Source: Euzebya rosea
GTDB taxonomy: Bacteria > Actinomycetota > Nitriliruptoria > Euzebyales > Euzebyaceae
Reading direction: 5' to 3'
Assembly: GCF_003073135.1 (NCBI RefSeq)
Contig: NZ_PGDQ01000015.1
Coordinates: 62,001 to 126,000, forward strand
DNA length: 64,000 nucleotides
The notes beneath the pieces are model-generated. The model saw nothing but the letters and a program-made list of their open reading frames with translations. It made no database searches and was not told the origin of the DNA. The number at the start of each line of letters is the position of its first letter. Position 1 is the stretch's first letter. Positions 35,089 to 45,239 of this stretch are shown in pieces. Position numbers and translations under genes: made by a program.

Positions 35089-35111
35089 ATGTCACACCCC
35101 TCCGGCATCAT
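35089..35111 (+). promoter_or_regulatory. recA promoter, same architecture as the HNH gene promoter
   Basis: ATGTCA (35089-35094), 11 bases, CATCAT (35106-35111). The first 14 bases, CGATGTCACACCCC, are identical to those of the divergent HNH promoter. ATCGGGA and GAGAAC follow in both leaders. No LexA box of the GAAC-N4-GTTC kind is seen. Confidence 0.7.
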
Positions 35112-35152
35112 CGGGAACCAAGAACGAGAACCAGGAGAAGGGCTTCCACATC

Positions 35153-36217
<1,065 letters not shown>

Positions 36218-36306
36218 GCACCGGCCTGCCCGTCGCGTGGCCCGGGTGCCCCACCGGGGGTGCCCAGGCTCCCGGGCTCAGGTGGCCGAGTATGCAGCTG
36301 CCGGGC

Positions 36307-38778
36307 TCAGGCCGGGCAGGACTGGCCGGCCCAGGAGGGGTCGGTGGCATCGGCCACACCCTCCGGGACCGGCATCCGTTCGAGCGCCCCGGCCCCGGGG
36401 CCGAGCCCGCGGTAGGCGATCCTCGACCCGCCGTCCGCCGGGTCGTCGAGCTGGACGACCAGCACGTCCCCGCAAGGCGACACGTCGGCATCCTTCACCG
36501 ACGCCCCCGGCGGCATGGCCACCTCGATGTCCTCCGTCGTCCCGGGCCGACGGACGTAGACCCGCTCGGCGCCGGAGCGGTCGCTCGACCAGATCAGCTC
36601 GCCGCTCGCCCCGAACGTGGGGTGGAAGTCGCTGGAACCCGGCTCACCCGCAGCCAGCACGACCTCGCCGTCGGGCAGCTGCACCCAGATGTCCAAACCC
36701 TCGGCGGTGTTGACGTGGAAGGCGATCGCCTCGTCGACCGGTGACACGGCAGGGCGATTCAGCACTGACGGACTACCGCCGGAGTCGATGCGTGCGGACA
36801 GCCGCAGCGGGGTGATGGTGCCATCCAGGTCGGTCACGAAGAGGTCCCGTCCGCCGAGGTCATCGGGCGCCGAGAACACGATCCGCTGGCCGTCGGGGAA
36901 CCACGCGGGGTCGGAGTGCGAGGGTCCCTCGGTGATGACCCGGCTGGCCCCGGACTCCAGGTCGACCAGCACGAGTCGACCGTCCTGCACGGCGAGCACC
37001 GCCTCGTGCCCCGGCTGCCACCCCGGCTGGCCGTTGCCCGGACCGGTCACCTCCAGGACCTCCTGCGCGTTGCTGCCGTCGGCGGCCGAGACCCATACCC
37101 GACCGTCGCCCACGAACGCAATCCGTCCCTGCTGCGCAGCAGGGACGGAGGAGGTGGCTGGGGCGGTCGCCGAGGGATCCGCGGACCCCGTGTCGCCCAC
37201 GTCGTCTGCGGGGTCCCCCGCCGAGGAGTTCGCGCCGTCGGACCCAGCAGCCCCGGTCGCCCCGTCAGCCCCGTCGCCCCCGGACACGCCGGCCGCCTCC
37301 CCGGAACCGTCAGCTTCATCCGACACGGGCTGCAGCCCCGCCTCCCCCGGCTCTGCCTCCGACGGGGAGGCCACCGCGGTCTCCGACGAGGTCCCGGCGT
37401 CGGCGCTGTCGTCGCCGCCGGATCCGAGGAGGAAGGCGACCACACCGACCACGACGGCGAGCAGGACCAGCAGCAGCACGATGACCCACGTGCGGCTGCT
37501 CGACCCTGACCCCCGACCCGCCTGGTACGCGTTCGGCGGCAGGCCCGGTGGCAGGCCCGCGGGACCTCCACCCCACCCCTGTCCCTGCAACGACCGGCCG
37601 GATGGATCCAGCCCGGCCGGAAGCCCGCCCTGCTGGTGGGGAGGCTGCTGGTACGCCCCCGAACCCGGCACCCCCGACCCCGACGCCGGACCAGCCACCC
37701 CCGATGCGCCACCACCGGGCGTCCCCGATGGAGACTGCGACGACGCCGCCTGCGACGGACGTGTGGACGCCGACGTCTGGGAGGCGCGCAGCTGCTCGGG
37801 AGAGATGACCGTCGTGACCGGCGCCGGACCGGAGTCGTCCTGGTCGGGTGTGTCCTCGGCAGGCGCCTTCGTGGGCGCCGACCCCCACCCGGACGCGATC
37901 GGCGGCGTCGAGCGAGGCACCGGCAACCCCAGCGCCTCGGCTGCGGCATCGACGAACGCCGTGCACGACGGATACCGATCCTCGGCCTTCTTGGCCATCG
38001 CCTTGGCCAGCACCGCGTCCGCCGCGGCGGGGAAGCGGCCCTTGGACTCCCGGCTGAGCACGGGGATGGGATCGGAGAGGTGGGCGGTCAGCAAGGACAG
38101 GTTCGACCCGCCGGCGGGCAGGTAGGGCGGCAGGCCGACGATGCACTCCCACAGCACGCACGCCAGGGAGTACTGGTCGCTCGCCGGCACGGCCTTGCCC
38201 TCGATCTGCTCGGGCGCCATGTACAGCAAGGTCCCGACGAACTGCCCGGTGCGAGTCACCGTCGCCGCCGCGTTGTGCTTGGTCAGCCCGAAGTCGGTCA
38301 GGTAGACCCGCGTCCGCCCGTCCCCTTTCTCCTCCCAACCCTGGAGGAGGATGTTCGCCGGCTTGACGTCACGGTGGGCGAGGCCGATGTCGGACGCCGC
38401 GTCGAGGGCCTCGGCCACCGCACGGCAGATCAGCACGGCGTCGGCGGGCTCGAGCGGTCGATCCCGTTCCTGCAGCACCCGCTCGAGGTCCGGCCCGTCG
38501 ATGTAGGTCATCACCAGGTACGGCAGGCCGTCCTGCTCGCCGGAGTCGAACACCTGGGTGATGTTGGGGTGGTCCAGGGAGGCGGCGCCCTCGGCCTCGC
38601 GGTCGAAGCGGGCCCGGAACTCCTGCTCCTTGGCGAACGTGCGGTTCAGCGTCTTGATCGCCACGCGCTTGCCGAGGGTCAGATGGCGTGCCTCGTAGAC
38701 CACACCGACCGCGCCGCGTCCTGCGACCCGGACGATGCGGTAGCCCCCGATCTCGTGACCGGCCGGCAGCACGTCCAT
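36307..38778 (-). CDS. Transmembrane Ser/Thr kinase with extracellular TolB/WD40-like beta-propeller
   Basis: 823 residues. Kinase domain about 10-275: glycine loop AGRGAVGVVYEA, Lys42, HRDVKPANI, DFGLTK and APEQ. A Gly/Pro/Ser-rich linker leads to a membrane helix near residue 435-455 (VIVLLLVLLAVVVGVVAFLL). Outside, an acidic Ala/Ser/Asp-rich spacer precedes a C-terminal domain (about 545-820) with PD40-type strands: GRIAFVGDGRVWV, DPAWFPDGQRIVF, DLFVTDLDG and HPTFGASGELIWSSDRSG. These are TolB-like propeller blades, so the receptor part may bind protein or wall polymer. PASTA repeats are absent. TAGTCT lies seven bases before the ATG. Confidence 0.9.
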   Translation of the reverse strand: MDVLPAGHEIGGYRIVRVAGRGAVGVVYEARHLTLGKRVAIKTLNRTFAKEQEFRARFDREAEGAASLDHPNITQVFDSGEQDGLPYLVMTYIDGPDLERVLQERDRPLEPADAVLICRAVAEALDAASDIGLAHRDVKPANILLQGWEEKGDGRTRVYLTDFGLTKHNAAATVTRTGQFVGTLLYMAPEQIEGKAVPASDQYSLACVLWECIVGLPPYLPAGGSNLSLLTAHLSDPIPVLSRESKGRFPAAADAVLAKAMAKKAEDRYPSCTAFVDAAAEALGLPVPRSTPPIASGWGSAPTKAPAEDTPDQDDSGPAPVTTVISPEQLRASQTSASTRPSQAASSQSPSGTPGGGASGVAGPASGSGVPGSGAYQQPPHQQGGLPAGLDPSGRSLQGQGWGGGPAGLPPGLPPNAYQAGRGSGSSSRTWVIVLLLVLLAVVVGVVAFLLGSGGDDSADAGTSSETAVASPSEAEPGEAGLQPVSDEADGSGEAAGVSGGDGADGATGAAGSDGANSSAGDPADDVGDTGSADPSATAPATSSVPAAQQGRIAFVGDGRVWVSAADGSNAQEVLEVTGPGNGQPGWQPGHEAVLAVQDGRLVLVDLESGASRVITEGPSHSDPAWFPDGQRIVFSAPDDLGGRDLFVTDLDGTITPLRLSARIDSGGSPSVLNRPAVSPVDEAIAFHVNTAEGLDIWVQLPDGEVVLAAGEPGSSDFHPTFGASGELIWSSDRSGAERVYVRRPGTTEDIEVAMPPGASVKDADVSPCGDVLVVQLDDPADGGSRIAYRGLGPGAGALERMPVPEGVADATDPSWAGQSCPA

Positions 38779-38785
38779 GCCCTAG

Positions 38786-38791
38786 AGACTA
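38786..38791 (-). promoter_or_regulatory. -10 box TAGTCT of the propeller-kinase gene
   Basis: Minus strand TAGTCT ends seven bases before the ATG at 38778. There is no ribosome-binding site in the gap, so the mRNA is probably leaderless. Confidence 0.55.
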
Positions 38792-38839
38792 GTGGCGGGG
38801 CCGGATCGATACGCCGATGGGTGACAAGTCATCAAGTCG

Positions 38840-39652
38840 TCACTTCGTGATCGACCCGGCGCCGGAGACCTCGTTCGACTGCCGACCTCGCCGCACCAAC
38901 CGCACGCCGGCGGTGACCAAGAGCACCGCGAACGCCGTCTGCAGGATGTCGGCGGGCAGGCGCTGGGCCAGCAGGCCGCCGAGCAGCCCTCCGGCGATGC
39001 CGCCGGCCCCGACCGTCAATCCCGCACGCCACCGGGTGTACCCGTTCCGTCCATGACGCCACGCACCGACGATGGCGGTCGGGATGATCACGGCGAGGGA
39101 CGTCCCCTCCGCCAGGTGCTGGCCGAACCCGAAGCCCAGGACCATCGCCGGCACCATGACCACGCCGCCGCCGACCCCGAGCAGGGCCGACAGCAGCCCG
39201 GTGGCAAGCCCCGTGACCAGCAACCCGGCCAGCGCCAGCGTCGTCAGCGACACCACGCCGTCCTCGCCACCACCACCGGGCAGCACCAGCCGAACGGCCA
39301 TCAGCAGCATGAAGACGCCGAACACCACACGCAGGCGGTCCGCCGGGATGCGCCGCATCACCTCGGCCCCACCGATCGCACCGGCGAGCGAGCCGACGGC
39401 CAGCGCTGCCGCAGCCGGCCAGGACACCGCGCCGTCCATCGCGAACGGCAGCAGGGCAGCAGGGGCGGTCACGATGATCGCGGCAAGGCTGGTCGCGTGC
39501 GCCTGGTGCTGGCCCAACCCCGCAACCAGGACGAGGCCCGGCACCAGCACGATCCCCCCACCGACGCCGAACAGGCCAGCCATCACCCCGGCGAGCAGCC
39601 CGAGGGCGAGCGCGCGGGACAGGGGGAAGTCACGTGGGGCGGCGGCGGTCAT
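38840..39652 (-). CDS. TSUP (TauE/SafE) family membrane transporter
   Basis: 270 residues with eight predicted membrane segments in two homologous halves. Each half begins with the family signature: GVMAGLFGVGGGIVLVPGLV near residue 20 and GLLSALLGVGGGVVMVPAMV near residue 150. TSUP carriers move sulfite, sulfoacetate, taurine or other organic anions; the substrate here is unknown. The ATG at 39652 starts MTAAAPRDF and precedes the first segment. The gene lies 61 bases upstream of the propeller-kinase gene on the same strand and ends before it. Confidence 0.88.
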   Translation of the reverse strand: MTAAAPRDFPLSRALALGLLAGVMAGLFGVGGGIVLVPGLVLVAGLGQHQAHATSLAAIIVTAPAALLPFAMDGAVSWPAAAALAVGSLAGAIGGAEVMRRIPADRLRVVFGVFMLLMAVRLVLPGGGGEDGVVSLTTLALAGLLVTGLATGLLSALLGVGGGVVMVPAMVLGFGFGQHLAEGTSLAVIIPTAIVGAWRHGRNGYTRWRAGLTVGAGGIAGGLLGGLLAQRLPADILQTAFAVLLVTAGVRLVRRGRQSNEVSGAGSITK

Positions 39653-39772
39653 CGATGGGCGACGGTACCGGAGGGTGCCCGCGACCCCACAGCCGGCCCC
39701 GGTGTGGGTCGCGCCCCTGCTCGCCCGTAGACTCCACCGTCGACCACCTGAGCCGCTACCCCTGGAGACCCC

Positions 39773-40546
39773 GTGGGCGAGTTCGTCACCGTCACAACCG
39801 ATGAGCACGGCGTGGCCACGATCCGGCTGGATCGTGCCCCCGTCAACGCGCTGAACCCCCAGATCTGGGCCGAGCTCCGCGAAGCCGGACAGCTCTGCAC
39901 CGATGACAACGACATCAAGGCCGTCGTCATCTGGGGCGGCCCCAAGGTCTTCGCCGCGGGCGCCGACATCAAGGCCATGCGCGCCATGGACTTCCAGGAG
40001 TTCTTCGCCGCCGGCGGGGGCCTCCAGGAGTCCTTCAAGACCCTGGCCCGCATCCCGAAGGTGACCATCGCCGCCGTCAACGGCTACGCGCTCGGCGGTG
40101 GCTGTGAGCTGTCGTTGACCGCCGACTTCCGCTACGCCGCCGACAACGCCAGGTTCGGGCAGCCCGAGATCAAGCTCGGCCTGATCCCGGGCGCCGGCGG
40201 CAGCCAGCGGCTGACCCGCCTGATCGGCGTGTCCAAGGCCAAGGAATGGGTCTACGGCGGCGAGATGTACGACACGGCGACCTGCGAACAGCTGGGCCTG
40301 GTCGACCGGGTCTATCCGGCCGACGAGGTCTACGACCGCGCCGTCGAGGCGGCCCGCGCCTACGCCAAGGGCCCCTACGCGCTGCGCATGGCCAAGAAGG
40401 CCATCGACGAGGGCATCGAGATGGACATCGACTCGGCCCTTCGCCTCGAGACCACCCTGTTCACCGCCTGCTTCGCCACCGACGACCAGAAGCTGGGGAT
40501 GGACGCCTTCATCGCCAAGGGCGCCGCGGAGTTCACCCAGCGCTGA
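39773..40546 (+). CDS. Enoyl-CoA hydratase/isomerase
   Basis: Adds water to trans-2-enoyl-CoA in beta-oxidation. 257 residues, crotonase fold. [10 protein letters not shown] gives the first oxyanion-hole strand. [20 protein letters not shown] has the second, with the Glu of the crotonase active site. [20 protein letters not shown] supplies the second Glu. All match true hydratases. GTG start with GGAG seven to ten bases upstream. It heads a run of plus-strand genes (methyltransferase, acyltransferase) with short gaps; a shared pathway is not evident. Confidence 0.94.
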   Translation: MGEFVTVTTDEHGVATIRLDRAPVNALNPQIWAELREAGQLCTDDNDIKAVVIWGGPKVFAAGADIKAMRAMDFQEFFAAGGGLQESFKTLARIPKVTIAAVNGYALGGGCELSLTADFRYAADNARFGQPEIKLGLIPGAGGSQRLTRLIGVSKAKEWVYGGEMYDTATCEQLGLVDRVYPADEVYDRAVEAARAYAKGPYALRMAKKAIDEGIEMDIDSALRLETTLFTACFATDDQKLGMDAFIAKGAAEFTQR

Positions 40547-40593
40547 ACCCGGCGCAGTCCCCGGTCCAGACCACCCCCACCCAAGGAGCCCCC

Positions 40594-41520
40594 GTGGCCG
40601 CCGAACCTGCCAGCCCGATCGACCCGCGTGAGGCGAACATCGTCTACCACGACTGGGAGGCCGGAACCTACGACGACAAGTGGTCGATCAGCTTCGACGA
40701 ACGCTGCATCGACTACGCCGTCGGCCGGTTCGCCAAGGCCCTGCACGGCCGCCCCCGGGCGTTCGAGAAGGTGCTGGAGGTCGGCACGGGCACGGGGTTC
40801 TTCCTGCTGAACCTGGCGCAGGCCGGCTTCGTGGGCGAGGCGCACGCCACCGACATCTCCGAGGAGATGGTGAAGGTCTGCGTGGAGAACGGGCGCCGGC
40901 TGGGGATCGAGGTGCACGGCAAGCCTGCCGACGCCGAGGCCCTGCCGTACCCCGACAACACCTTCGACTTGGTGATGGGCCACGCCTTCATCCACCACGT
41001 CCCCGACCTCGACACCGCCTTCAGCGAGTTCATGCGGGTCCTCAAGCCCGGCGGCCGCCTCGTCATCGCGGGCGAGCCGACCTACCTCGGTGATGCCGTC
41101 GCCAACCAGTTCAAGCGGATCGCACGGGTCGGTGTGAAGACCGCCGCCGCCCTCTTCGGCCGCGACCGTGTCCTCAAGGCACCCGAGCAGATGCCGGCAG
41201 AGGAGATGGAGGCGGCTGCCCTGGAGTGGCACGTCGACCTGCACATCTTCACCCCGACCGAGCTGCAGGACCTCGCGCTGAAGGGCGGCTTCCACGAGGT
41301 CGAGACCTTCACCGAGGAGCTGACGGCCAACTGGTTCGGCTGGCTGACCCGCACGGCCGAGGCCATGCTCGCCGACGGCATCCTGCCCGACCGCTACCCG
41401 CTCGTGGCCTACCGTGCGTGGAAGTCGTTGTTCTGGGTCGACGAGCACGTCCTGCGCCACGTCGTGCCCAAGGACCTCTTCTACAACGCCATCCTGACGG
41501 CCGTGAAGCCGAAGGGCTGA
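40594..41520 (+). CDS. Class I SAM-dependent methyltransferase
   Basis: 308 residues, cytoplasmic. The SAM-binding motif VLEVGTGTGFFLLNL lies around residue 58, ATDISEEMV as motif II, DLVMGHAFIHHV and VLKPGGRLVIAGEP as motif III. The fold and PDNTFDLVMGHAFIHHVPDLD fit the Methyltransf_11/UbiE-like group. A further C-terminal helical part (about 200-308) is not typical of small methyltransferases. AAGGAG five bases before the GTG supports the start. The downstream acyltransferase gene begins after 11 bases. The substrate is unknown; a lipid or sugar is possible. Confidence 0.87.
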   Translation: MAAEPASPIDPREANIVYHDWEAGTYDDKWSISFDERCIDYAVGRFAKALHGRPRAFEKVLEVGTGTGFFLLNLAQAGFVGEAHATDISEEMVKVCVENGRRLGIEVHGKPADAEALPYPDNTFDLVMGHAFIHHVPDLDTAFSEFMRVLKPGGRLVIAGEPTYLGDAVANQFKRIARVGVKTAAALFGRDRVLKAPEQMPAEEMEAAALEWHVDLHIFTPTELQDLALKGGFHEVETFTEELTANWFGWLTRTAEAMLADGILPDRYPLVAYRAWKSLFWVDEHVLRHVVPKDLFYNAILTAVKPKG

Positions 41521-41531
41521 CGCGGCCACCC

Positions 41532-42458
41532 ATGGCCGCCGTGCCGCAGCTGCCCCCACCGCCGGACGGACCCGGCGGCCGAACCGACGTGCACGCGCCC
41601 GAGGGCCTGCCCGCCGCGACCGACACGCCGACGGAGCTGTCGGAGGCAGATGCCCGCGAGCTGGCCGGTGAGCTCGCCCAGCAGGCTGCCGACACCGCGG
41701 TCCGCGCCGCGATCGCGCGGGAGGCGACGATCCGGGCCACCCACCTGGCCTCCGACGCCGGCGTCGACGTCCCCGTCCCGCCCCTGCCGAGCCGCACCCG
41801 CTGGGGCTGGCGACGGGCCCTGGAGTTCGGTGTCCGGCGCCGCATGTACACCCCCGAGTACCTGGCGCTGTACTCCCGCTTCCTGGCCCATCGCCTGCGC
41901 CAGCCGCAGGTGCGCATGGGCGGCATGGTGTTCTTCGGCCGTCGGGTCGAGCTGAAGGCCCGGCCGGGCCACGGGGTGCTGGACCTCGGCGCCTGGTGCT
42001 GGATCGGCGACGCCAACAAGCTGCGCGCCCACGAGGGCAACCTGCGGCTTGGGCCCAAGGTCGTGATGGGCCGCGACAACGTCATCAACACCTACCTCGA
42101 CATCGAGATCGGGACCAACGCCCTGCTGGGCGACTGGATCTACGTCTGCGACTTCGACCACATCTACGACCGCCTCGACGTGCCCATCAAGGCGCAGGGC
42201 CTGGTCAAGACCCCGGTCCGCATCGGCGCGGACGTGTGGGTGGGGGAGAAGGCCTCGATCCTCCGCGGCGCCGACGTCGGCTCCGGGTCGGTGGTCGCCA
42301 GCCAGGCGCTGGTCAAGGACACCATCCCGCCGTTCTCCATCGTGGTCGGCACCCCCGCTCGGGTGATCCGGTCCCGCCTGCCGCAGGGCATGACGGTGGA
42401 GGAGGGACTCGCGCTGCAGCGTGCCGGCCACCCGATCCCCGGCGACCCCCTGGAGTAG
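41532..42458 (+). CDS. Left-handed beta-helix acyltransferase (isoleucine-patch type)
   Basis: 308 residues. The C-terminal half (about 150-285) is a left-handed beta-helix built of hexapeptide-like turns, with the VGTPARVIRSRL ending typical of the xenobiotic acetyltransferase group. A long loop carries DFDHIYDRLDVPIKAQG, whose His is the usual catalytic base. The N-terminal 100 residues are helical and Ala-rich, an unusual extension. CoA-dependent transfer to a hydroxyl of a sugar or lipid is inferred. The ATG lies 11 bases after the methyltransferase gene, so they probably share an mRNA. Confidence 0.83.
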   Translation: MAAVPQLPPPPDGPGGRTDVHAPEGLPAATDTPTELSEADARELAGELAQQAADTAVRAAIAREATIRATHLASDAGVDVPVPPLPSRTRWGWRRALEFGVRRRMYTPEYLALYSRFLAHRLRQPQVRMGGMVFFGRRVELKARPGHGVLDLGAWCWIGDANKLRAHEGNLRLGPKVVMGRDNVINTYLDIEIGTNALLGDWIYVCDFDHIYDRLDVPIKAQGLVKTPVRIGADVWVGEKASILRGADVGSGSVVASQALVKDTIPPFSIVVGTPARVIRSRLPQGMTVEEGLALQRAGHPIPGDPLE

Positions 42459-42551
42459 GCCGGCCCCGAAGCAGCCGGCGCGCGTCGCGTCGAGGGCGAG
42501 TGAAGTTCCCCGCGCGGCAGGAAATCCGGCGGCGCCGTCGAACCAGTCAGC

Positions 42552-44075
42552 ATGCGCTACGCCCGTCTGCTGCTTGTTGCCCTCTTCGTCCTCGCGTTGC
42601 TGCCCGCCGTCCAGGCCGGCGCGGCCGTCCTCGACCTCGCCGACGTCCTCGAGGCGCGGGAGCTCGCCTCCGGGCCCTCCGAGGACCTGACCGCCTCGGC
42701 CAACATGTCCCACGTGGCGAACCTCCAGTGGGAGGACTCGTTCCGCCGCGCGGGCGGGCGCACCATCGACACCCAGGGCGGCACCGACGTGGAGTTCGCC
42801 ACGATCGACGGACGCGACTACGCCGTGGCCGGCACCTACCAGAACGGCCTGCAGATCCTCGACGTGACCGACCCCGAGGCGCCGACGCAGGCGGGCTGGT
42901 ACCACTGCGACATCCTCCAGGGCGACGTCCAGACCTTCACCCGCGAGGACGTCGACGCCGACGGGAACGCCTACACCCGGCACCTGGTCACCTACACCGC
43001 CGACTCCGGCTACACCGCCAGGCCCTCGGCGTGCTTCAACGACATCAACGCCGCCCCCGGCATCGGCACGCTGATCATCGACATCACCAACCCCGCCGAG
43101 CCGCGCAGCGTGTCCCACATCACCTTCGCCGGTGGATCGCACAACCAGACCATCCACCCCGACGGCAACTACCTCTACAACTCCAACTCCGGCGGCTGCG
43201 GTGACTGCATCGAGGTCATCGACATCACCGACCTCGAGAACCCCCGCATCCACACCAGGCTCCCGATCGGCACGCTGGACGACTCCCACGACCTGACGTT
43301 CAACGCCGACGGCACCCGGGCCTACTCTGCCGCCATCAACGGCACCGTCATCATCAACACCGAGGACCCGGCGGCCCCGTCGGTCATCACGACCATCTTC
43401 GACCCGGCCGTCACCCTCCACCACCAGTCCGACCCGGTGACCATCGGCGACCGCGAGTTCGTCGTCATCAACGACGAGCTGGCCGGTGCCGGGGGCAACG
43501 AGGTCTGCCCCGGCGGCGGCCTCCACGTGTGGGAGATCACCGGCGACATGGAGGACAACCCGGTCAAGGTCGGCGCCTTCTTCACCCCCGAGCTGACCGT
43601 CCGCGAGGGCGCCGGCACGGGCCTCGGCGGCACGGTGACCTGCACCAGCCACGTCTTCCGGATCTACCCGGAGCAGGAGAAGCTCGTCATCGGCTGGTTC
43701 GGCGCCGGCGTGCACGTGATCGACATGTCCGGCCTCGCCGACCTCCCCGTCGGCGGATCGGTCGGCGTCGCCGGCCAGTCCATCGGTGCCGGCATGGTCG
43801 AGGTCGGCTTCGCCCGCTTCGCCGACTCCGACACCTGGTCGGCGAAGGTCATGGACTGGGACGAGGACGGCTCGGCGTACATCTTCGCCGACGACCAGAC
43901 CCGCGGCTTCGACGTGTACCGCTTCGACAACACCGCCGAGACCGCCGAGAACCCGGGCACCTGGCTGACGCCGGCCGACGCCCAGCTGCGCCTCGACACC
44001 CTGCTCGCCAGCGGCTTCCAGCCGAAGCAGTACCTGATCTGCGACCTGACCCTCGGCCGGGCGCAGCTCTCCTAG
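42552..44075 (+). CDS. Secreted LVIVD-repeat beta-propeller protein
   Basis: 507 residues with a Sec signal peptide (about 1-24, ending VQAG). It contains LVIVD-type motifs: LQILDVTDPEAP, TLIIDITNPAEP, IEVIDITDLENP and TVIINTEDPAAP, each strand followed by a turn, as in bacterial propeller proteins of unknown ligand. His-rich segments, for example GGSHNQTIHPDG and LHHQSDP, might bind metal. It belongs to a group found with choice-of-anchor or LVIVD names. The start is the ATG directly before the signal. It is followed by a 66-base gap that holds TATGCT, probably the -10 of the next gene. Confidence 0.82.
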   Translation: MRYARLLLVALFVLALLPAVQAGAAVLDLADVLEARELASGPSEDLTASANMSHVANLQWEDSFRRAGGRTIDTQGGTDVEFATIDGRDYAVAGTYQNGLQILDVTDPEAPTQAGWYHCDILQGDVQTFTREDVDADGNAYTRHLVTYTADSGYTARPSACFNDINAAPGIGTLIIDITNPAEPRSVSHITFAGGSHNQTIHPDGNYLYNSNSGGCGDCIEVIDITDLENPRIHTRLPIGTLDDSHDLTFNADGTRAYSAAINGTVIINTEDPAAPSVITTIFDPAVTLHHQSDPVTIGDREFVVINDELAGAGGNEVCPGGGLHVWEITGDMEDNPVKVGAFFTPELTVREGAGTGLGGTVTCTSHVFRIYPEQEKLVIGWFGAGVHVIDMSGLADLPVGGSVGVAGQSIGAGMVEVGFARFADSDTWSAKVMDWDEDGSAYIFADDQTRGFDVYRFDNTAETAENPGTWLTPADAQLRLDTLLASGFQPKQYLICDLTLGRAQLS

Positions 44076-44141
44076 GAGTACCGCCTATGCTCCCGGGCGG
44101 CACGCGCAAGGCGTGTCGCCCGACACAGCGATGAGGAGCAG

Positions 44142-45230
44142 GTGAAGGAGCAGGCACCCCAGGGCAGGACCCGCCGCGCGGGACGGGTGCTGTTCGGCGA
44201 CGAACGACGCATCGGCCTGTGGATCGTGCCGCTCATGGCCATCGTCACCCTCGCCGGTGCGGTCGTCGCCGCTGGCGTCACGATCCTGGTCTACAACCAG
44301 CGGGTCGAGGCGCTCCGCGAGGAGGTCGGTGGGGCCTCCGCTGCCGCCGACGAGGCCCGCGGGGAGATCGAGCGGCTCGTCGAGGACTACCGGGTCGAGC
44401 TCGGCCTGGCCGAGCCCCCCGACGGGGAGGAGGAGTCGGCTCCCACCGATCGCGGCCCGACCGACGCCGGCATCTTCGCCGTCGCCGGCCCCCGGGCTGT
44501 CGGCAACGCCTTCGCGTTCTTCTCCGACGACTCCCAGACCTTCCTCGTCACCACCACGACCGTCGTCGGCACCGCCACCCAGGTGGAGGTGTACCTGCCG
44601 TCCGGCCGCACCCCGGGCACGGTGCTGGCGACCGACGACGCCGTCGACCTGGCCACCATCCGCATCGACGTCGGCGGCATCGTGCCGCTGCGCTGGCGCG
44701 CCCCGCTGGAGTCGGTCCAGCCGGGAACGAGGGCTCGCATCCTCGGGGTGGCCGGGCCGGACCTCCCGGCCGATGTCCCCGTGACCGTCGCCGGGGTCGG
44801 CGGCCGGGTCCTGCTGCTGGACGGCAACCTGTCCTCCTACCTCTCGGGTGCCCCGGTGATCGACGGCAACGGCTTCGTCATCGCCGTGGCCAGCAACGTC
44901 TACCGACCCTTCGGACCCGTCGAGTCGACCCTGCTGCACGTCCCGCCCATCCGGGCGGTCTGCGAGACGCTGGTCAGCTGCGCCCCCGAGGACCTCGGTG
45001 GCCAGCCCCCGCTCGGCCCGGCGCCGACGGCGGTTCCGGCACCCAACTCGGTGCTGCCCCCGCCACCACCCCCTCCCGCGCCGCCGCCACCCCCTCCAGC
45101 GCCGCCGCCTCCGCCGGTCACGCCGACGGCCACGCCGACCCGCACGCCGACGCCGGCACCCACGCCGACGCCGTCGGACACCACCGGCCCCCCGACCCCA
45201 CCGAGCGCCTCGCCGGCCCCCAGCGGCTGA
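44142..45230 (+). CDS. Membrane protein with degenerate trypsin/HtrA-like domain
   Basis: 362 residues. The N terminus is cytoplasmic and basic, one membrane segment lies at about 27-52, a short coiled coil at 53-85, then a domain (about 105-275) with HtrA-like order: FLVTTTTVVG in place of the LTAAHVV strand (no His), DDAVDLATIRI with the Asp, and LSGAPVIDGNGFVIAV, which keeps Ser-Gly-x-Pro. The catalytic His is missing, so a binding rather than a proteolytic role is likely. The tail (about 285-362) is Pro/Thr-rich. GTG start with GAGGAG upstream. It is convergent with the TPR-kinase gene, three bases apart. Confidence 0.78.
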   Translation: MKEQAPQGRTRRAGRVLFGDERRIGLWIVPLMAIVTLAGAVVAAGVTILVYNQRVEALREEVGGASAAADEARGEIERLVEDYRVELGLAEPPDGEEESAPTDRGPTDAGIFAVAGPRAVGNAFAFFSDDSQTFLVTTTTVVGTATQVEVYLPSGRTPGTVLATDDAVDLATIRIDVGGIVPLRWRAPLESVQPGTRARILGVAGPDLPADVPVTVAGVGGRVLLLDGNLSSYLSGAPVIDGNGFVIAVASNVYRPFGPVESTLLHVPPIRAVCETLVSCAPEDLGGQPPLGPAPTAVPAPNSVLPPPPPPPAPPPPPPAPPPPPVTPTATPTRTPTPAPTPTPSDTTGPPTPPSASPAPSG

Positions 45231-45239
45231 CGGTCAGCC
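45225..45239. terminator. Palindrome across the two stop codons of convergent genes
   Basis: GGCTGAC (45225-45231), G, GTCAGCC (45233-45239). Both TGA stops lie in the arms, a layout also seen at 17971-17987. Bidirectional termination is possible; the stops themselves force part of the pairing. Confidence 0.4.

Noticed and set aside
34934-35100. The CGATGTCACACCCC inverted repeat as terminal repeats of a small mobile element
   Set aside because: Each copy sits in promoter position at a similar distance from a divergent gene with a -10 at the same spacing; no target duplication or transposase is seen.
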